Shown here piece after piece: positions 4,055 through 6,378 of a stretch of DNA of 6,378 nt. Position 1 is the stretch's first letter, and each line of letters begins with the position of its first letter. The notes beneath the pieces are model-generated. The model ran no database searches and was not told the DNA's origin. It worked only from the letters and a program-made list of their open reading frames with translations. The stretch comes from Candidatus Methylomirabilota bacterium (GTDB lineage Bacteria > Methylomirabilota > Methylomirabilia > Methylomirabilales > 2-02-FULL-66-22): contig JACQXP010000213.1 in NCBI GenBank assembly GCA_016208645.1, forward strand, positions 1-6,378, in the 5' to 3' direction. The translations under genes and the position numbers were made by a program.

Positions 4055-6246
4055 AGCAGGTCGTCCTGCGGAACGGCCAGGCCGTCGTGGAGGATGTCCC
4101 CGCGCCCGCCCTCCTTCCCGGCAGCGTCCTGGTCCGGGTGGTGTTTTCCTGCGTCAGCCCGGGCACCGAGACGGCGACGCTCGCCACCACCGAGGTGAAG
4201 ATGGGGCTGGGCCTCGTGAAGAGCGCCCTCCGCCATCCGGACAAGGTCCGGCAGGTCCTCACCTCCCTGCGGACGCGGGGGTTCCGCGCCACCCGGGCCC
4301 TGGTGGAGGGGCGCCTCGGCTTCGGGTCCGCCGTCGGCTATAGCTGCGCCGGGATCGTGGCCGAGGTCGGCGAGGGCGTGGAGTCCTTCCGCCCCGGGGA
4401 TCGCGTGGCCTGCGCCGGGAGCGGCTACGCCAATCATGCCGAGGCGGTCGTCGTGCCGCAAAACCTCGCGGTGACCGTCCCGGCCCAGGTGGAGCTGCTG
4501 CCGGCTGCCACGGTGACGCTGGGCGCGATCGCCCTGCAGGGGGTGCGGCGCGCCCAGCCTGCCCTCGGCGAGACCATCGGCGTGATCGGCCTCGGGCTCC
4601 TCGGGCAACTCACGGCGCAACTGCTCAAGGCGGCCGGGTGCCGCGTCGTCGGCCTGGATCTCCAGCGCGCCCGGGTGGACCTGGCGCGCTCCCTCGGCAT
4701 GGACGAAGGGCTCGTCCCGACGGACGGCGATCCCGAGGAGCGCGTCCGGAACCTGACGGAGGGCTACGGCCTGGACGCGGTGATCCTCACGGCCGCCACC
4801 CGGGGCGACGAGCCGGTGAACTTGGCCATGCGGCTCGCCCGGCGGAAGGGCCGGGTGGTGGTGGTGGGGGATGTCGGCCTGGGCCTCCAGCGCCCGGAGA
4901 TGTACCGGAAGGAGCTGGACCTGCTCATGTCCACCTCCTACGGGCCGGGCCGCTACGACCCGCTGTACGAGGAGGGAGGCCTCGACTACCCGTATGCCTA
5001 CGTCCGCTGGACCGAGAACCGGAACATGGCCGCCTACCTCGACCTCGTGGCGAGCGGCAAGATCCGGCTGGCGCCCCTCCTCACCGCGGTCTTCCCGCTG
5101 GCCGACGCCGCCACCGCCTACCAGGCGCTCCGGGCCGAGGGCGGCCCGCTGACCGTCCTGCTCCAGAATCCCCTCCCCGCCGAAGACCGGCCGCTCTCGC
5201 GCCGGACCGTCCTGCGTCCGCGGACGGGCGCGCCGGCCGGCCGCCTGCGGGTCGCGATCATCGGGGCGGGGGGATTCGCCCAGTCCACGCACCTCCCCAA
5301 CCTGAAGCAGCTCGCCGACCGCTACGAGATCCGGGCCATCGTCAGCCGGACGGGGACGACCGCGGCGGCCGTGGCCCGGCAGTACGGGGCGGCCGTGGCG
5401 GCGACGGACTACCGGGAGGTCCTGGACGACCCCGAGATTGACGCCGTCCTGATCTGCACGCGCCATCACCTGCATGCGAGGCAGGCGGCGGATGCCCTGC
5501 GGGCGGGCAAGCATGTGTTCCTGGAAAAGCCGATGGCGATCGAGCGCGAGGAACTGGCGGAGCTTCACAAGACGATCCAGGATCTTCGAGCGACTGGGAC
5601 CTGCCCTGCGTTCCTGGTGGGGTTCAACCGGCGCTTCTCGCCCTATGCCCTCCGGGCGAAGGATGCTGTCGCCGGCCGCATCCACCCCTTGCTCATCCGC
5701 TATCGCATGAACGCGGGCCCCCTCCCCCCGGACCACTGGGTCAACGGCCCGGAGGGTGGCGGCCGGGCCGTGGGCGAGGCCTGCCACATCCTCGACCTCT
5801 TCGCCTACCTCACCGGGGCGCCCGCCGAGGGGGTGACCGCGACCGCCATCCGGCCGCGGTCCGCGGCATGTCGTGCCGAGGAAAACTTCGTGGCCACCCT
5901 CCGGTACCGGGACGGCTCGGTCTGCACGCTGCTCTACACCGCCCTGGGGGCGCGGGACTTCCCCAAGGAGGCCATGGAGATCTACGTGGACGGGACGGTC
6001 CTCACGCTGGACGACTACCGGTCCCTGCAGATCCACGGCGGGAAGGGCGCCGGGCTCCGCACCAGCCTGCAGGACAAGGGCCACCGGGCGGAGCTGGAGG
6101 CGTTCCACCGGCTCGTCACGGGGCAGGCGGAGGCCCCCATGACCCCGGAGGAGATGGTGGAGACGACCGAGCTGACCTTCACCATCCGGGACCTGGTCGC
6201 GGGCAGCGCCGTGCCCGGAACGTCGGCGGGAGGAGGATCGCCGTAG
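4051..6246 (+). CDS. Two-domain oxidoreductase: medium-chain dehydrogenase fused to Gfo/Idh/MocA
   Basis: The product has 731 residues. Residues 1 to about 375 form a medium-chain (alcohol dehydrogenase-like) reductase with VGYSCAGIVAEVGEGVESFRPGDRV (95-119) and a nucleotide loop G180-x-G182-x-x-G185; D203 at the end of the next strand suggests NAD(H). The catalytic-zinc ligands are not in place: the usual GHE reads GYS (96-98), the CGxDxH region reads SCVSPGTE (33-40), and the four-cysteine structural zinc loop is absent, so it is probably zinc-independent. After a Pro/Arg-rich linker, residues 399 to about 720 form a Gfo/Idh/MocA domain with G405-x-G407-x-x-A410, LEKPMAI (491-497, K493), GFNRRFSP (524-531) and GGGRAVGEACHILD (569-582) with the conserved H579. 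Such fusions are a recognised family in polysaccharide clusters and probably act on a nucleotide or glycosyl sugar; the substrate is unknown. Its ATG overlaps the wecB stop, with GGGAG at 4040-4044. Confidence 0.88.
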   Translation: MKQVVLRNGQAVVEDVPAPALLPGSVLVRVVFSCVSPGTETATLATTEVKMGLGLVKSALRHPDKVRQVLTSLRTRGFRATRALVEGRLGFGSAVGYSCAGIVAEVGEGVESFRPGDRVACAGSGYANHAEAVVVPQNLAVTVPAQVELLPAATVTLGAIALQGVRRAQPALGETIGVIGLGLLGQLTAQLLKAAGCRVVGLDLQRARVDLARSLGMDEGLVPTDGDPEERVRNLTEGYGLDAVILTAATRGDEPVNLAMRLARRKGRVVVVGDVGLGLQRPEMYRKELDLLMSTSYGPGRYDPLYEEGGLDYPYAYVRWTENRNMAAYLDLVASGKIRLAPLLTAVFPLADAATAYQALRAEGGPLTVLLQNPLPAEDRPLSRRTVLRPRTGAPAGRLRVAIIGAGGFAQSTHLPNLKQLADRYEIRAIVSRTGTTAAAVARQYGAAVAATDYREVLDDPEIDAVLICTRHHLHARQAADALRAGKHVFLEKPMAIEREELAELHKTIQDLRATGTCPAFLVGFNRRFSPYALRAKDAVAGRIHPLLIRYRMNAGPLPPDHWVNGPEGGGRAVGEACHILDLFAYLTGAPAEGVTATAIRPRSAACRAEENFVATLRYRDGSVCTLLYTALGARDFPKEAMEIYVDGTVLTLDDYRSLQIHGGKGAGLRTSLQDKGHRAELEAFHRLVTGQAEAPMTPEEMVETTELTFTIRDLVAGSAVPGTSAGGGSP
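6228..6236 (+). promoter_or_regulatory. Ribosome binding site of the terminal methyltransferase gene
   Basis: GGGAGGAGG lies inside the last codons of the oxidoreductase gene, 10 nt before ATG 6247. It is the strongest Shine-Dalgarno in the window and supports ATG 6247 as the start immediately after the upstream TAG. Confidence 0.7.
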
Positions 6247-6378
6247 ATGGAAGGGGGCGGCGGGAACTTATTCGATCGCTACGCGGCCGATTACACCCAG
6301 GCGGTTCAGGACTCCAGCGCCTTCTCGGGCCTGTCCGTTGACTTCTTCACGCGGCTCAAGGCCGACGCCGTGGGGCGA
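6247..6378 (+). CDS. N-terminus of a probable class I SAM-dependent methyltransferase (3' partial)
   Basis: The first 44 codons are present, with no stop before the window edge. The peptide contains LFDRYAADYTQAVQDSSAFSG followed by LSVDFFTRLKADAVG, after a short glycine-rich start. The FDRYAxxYxxAVxxS pattern, then an FSG and a helix with F(F/Y)xxxKA, is typical of the leader helices of class I methyltransferases found in glycan-biosynthesis clusters, ahead of the SAM-binding GxGxG loop. That loop lies outside the window, so the call rests on the N-terminal pattern and context. The start codon directly follows the oxidoreductase stop (TAG 6244-6246), so the genes are almost certainly co-transcribed. 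It may methylate a sugar or glycan intermediate, but the sequence does not show the substrate. Confidence 0.65.
   Translation, partial: MEGGGGNLFDRYAADYTQAVQDSSAFSGLSVDFFTRLKADAVGR

Noticed and set aside
3739..6108. Very long (789-codon) minus-strand open frame opposite wecB and the two-domain oxidoreductase
   Set aside because: Low-complexity composition and full overlap with two well-supported genes. It is a GC-driven shadow.

Overview
This is a GC-rich bacterial window, all on the + strand, and looks like the middle of a surface-polysaccharide (O-antigen, capsule or exopolysaccharide) nucleotide-sugar cluster. Base composition, tight ATGA overlaps and palindromic GC-rich intergenic repeats fit a GC-rich Gram-negative-type environmental bacterium. 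The phylum cannot be fixed from the sequence; Methylomirabilota/Rokubacteria-like or deltaproteobacterial lineages are guesses.

Layout. (1) 2-64 is the last 20 codons of a gene, probably a DegT/DnrJ/EryC1/StrS sugar aminotransferase. (2) 72-146 is an intergenic repeat built from an 8-bp unit in two opposed arrays. (3) 166-1197 is rfbB, dTDP-glucose 4,6-dehydratase. (4) 1194-2651 is a PseC-like PLP-dependent sugar aminotransferase, overlapping rfbB by ATGA, whose 5' part is broken by a nested duplication: a 227-bp divergent direct duplication plus a 37-bp tandem duplication. Together they add 264 bp, which keeps the outer frame but brings in stops. A further small duplication copies the last five codons and stop just beyond the 3' end. 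(5) 2652-2923 is a 272-bp gap holding palindromic repeats and no gene. (6) 2924-4054 is wecB, a non-hydrolysing UDP-GlcNAc 2-epimerase. (7) 4051-6246, overlapping wecB by ATGA, encodes a 731-residue two-domain oxidoreductase (medium-chain dehydrogenase fused to Gfo/Idh/MocA). (8) 6247-6378 is the start of a probable class I SAM-dependent methyltransferase, cut by the window edge.

How they may work together. RfbB would make dTDP-4-keto-6-deoxyglucose, and DegT-type aminotransferases (upstream fragment and PseC-like gene) typically aminate such 4-keto sugars. WecB would supply UDP-ManNAc. The two-domain oxidoreductase and the methyltransferase are common companions in polysaccharide clusters, but their substrates are not known from sequence.

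The most unusual part is 1194-2682. The aminotransferase appears to be a mosaic of allele-like pieces duplicated at both ends. It is either a real recombination product (a pseudogene or a reversible frame switch) or a metagenome assembly join between strain variants. I found no CRISPR array, RNA gene, transposase or clearly new defence-type system.
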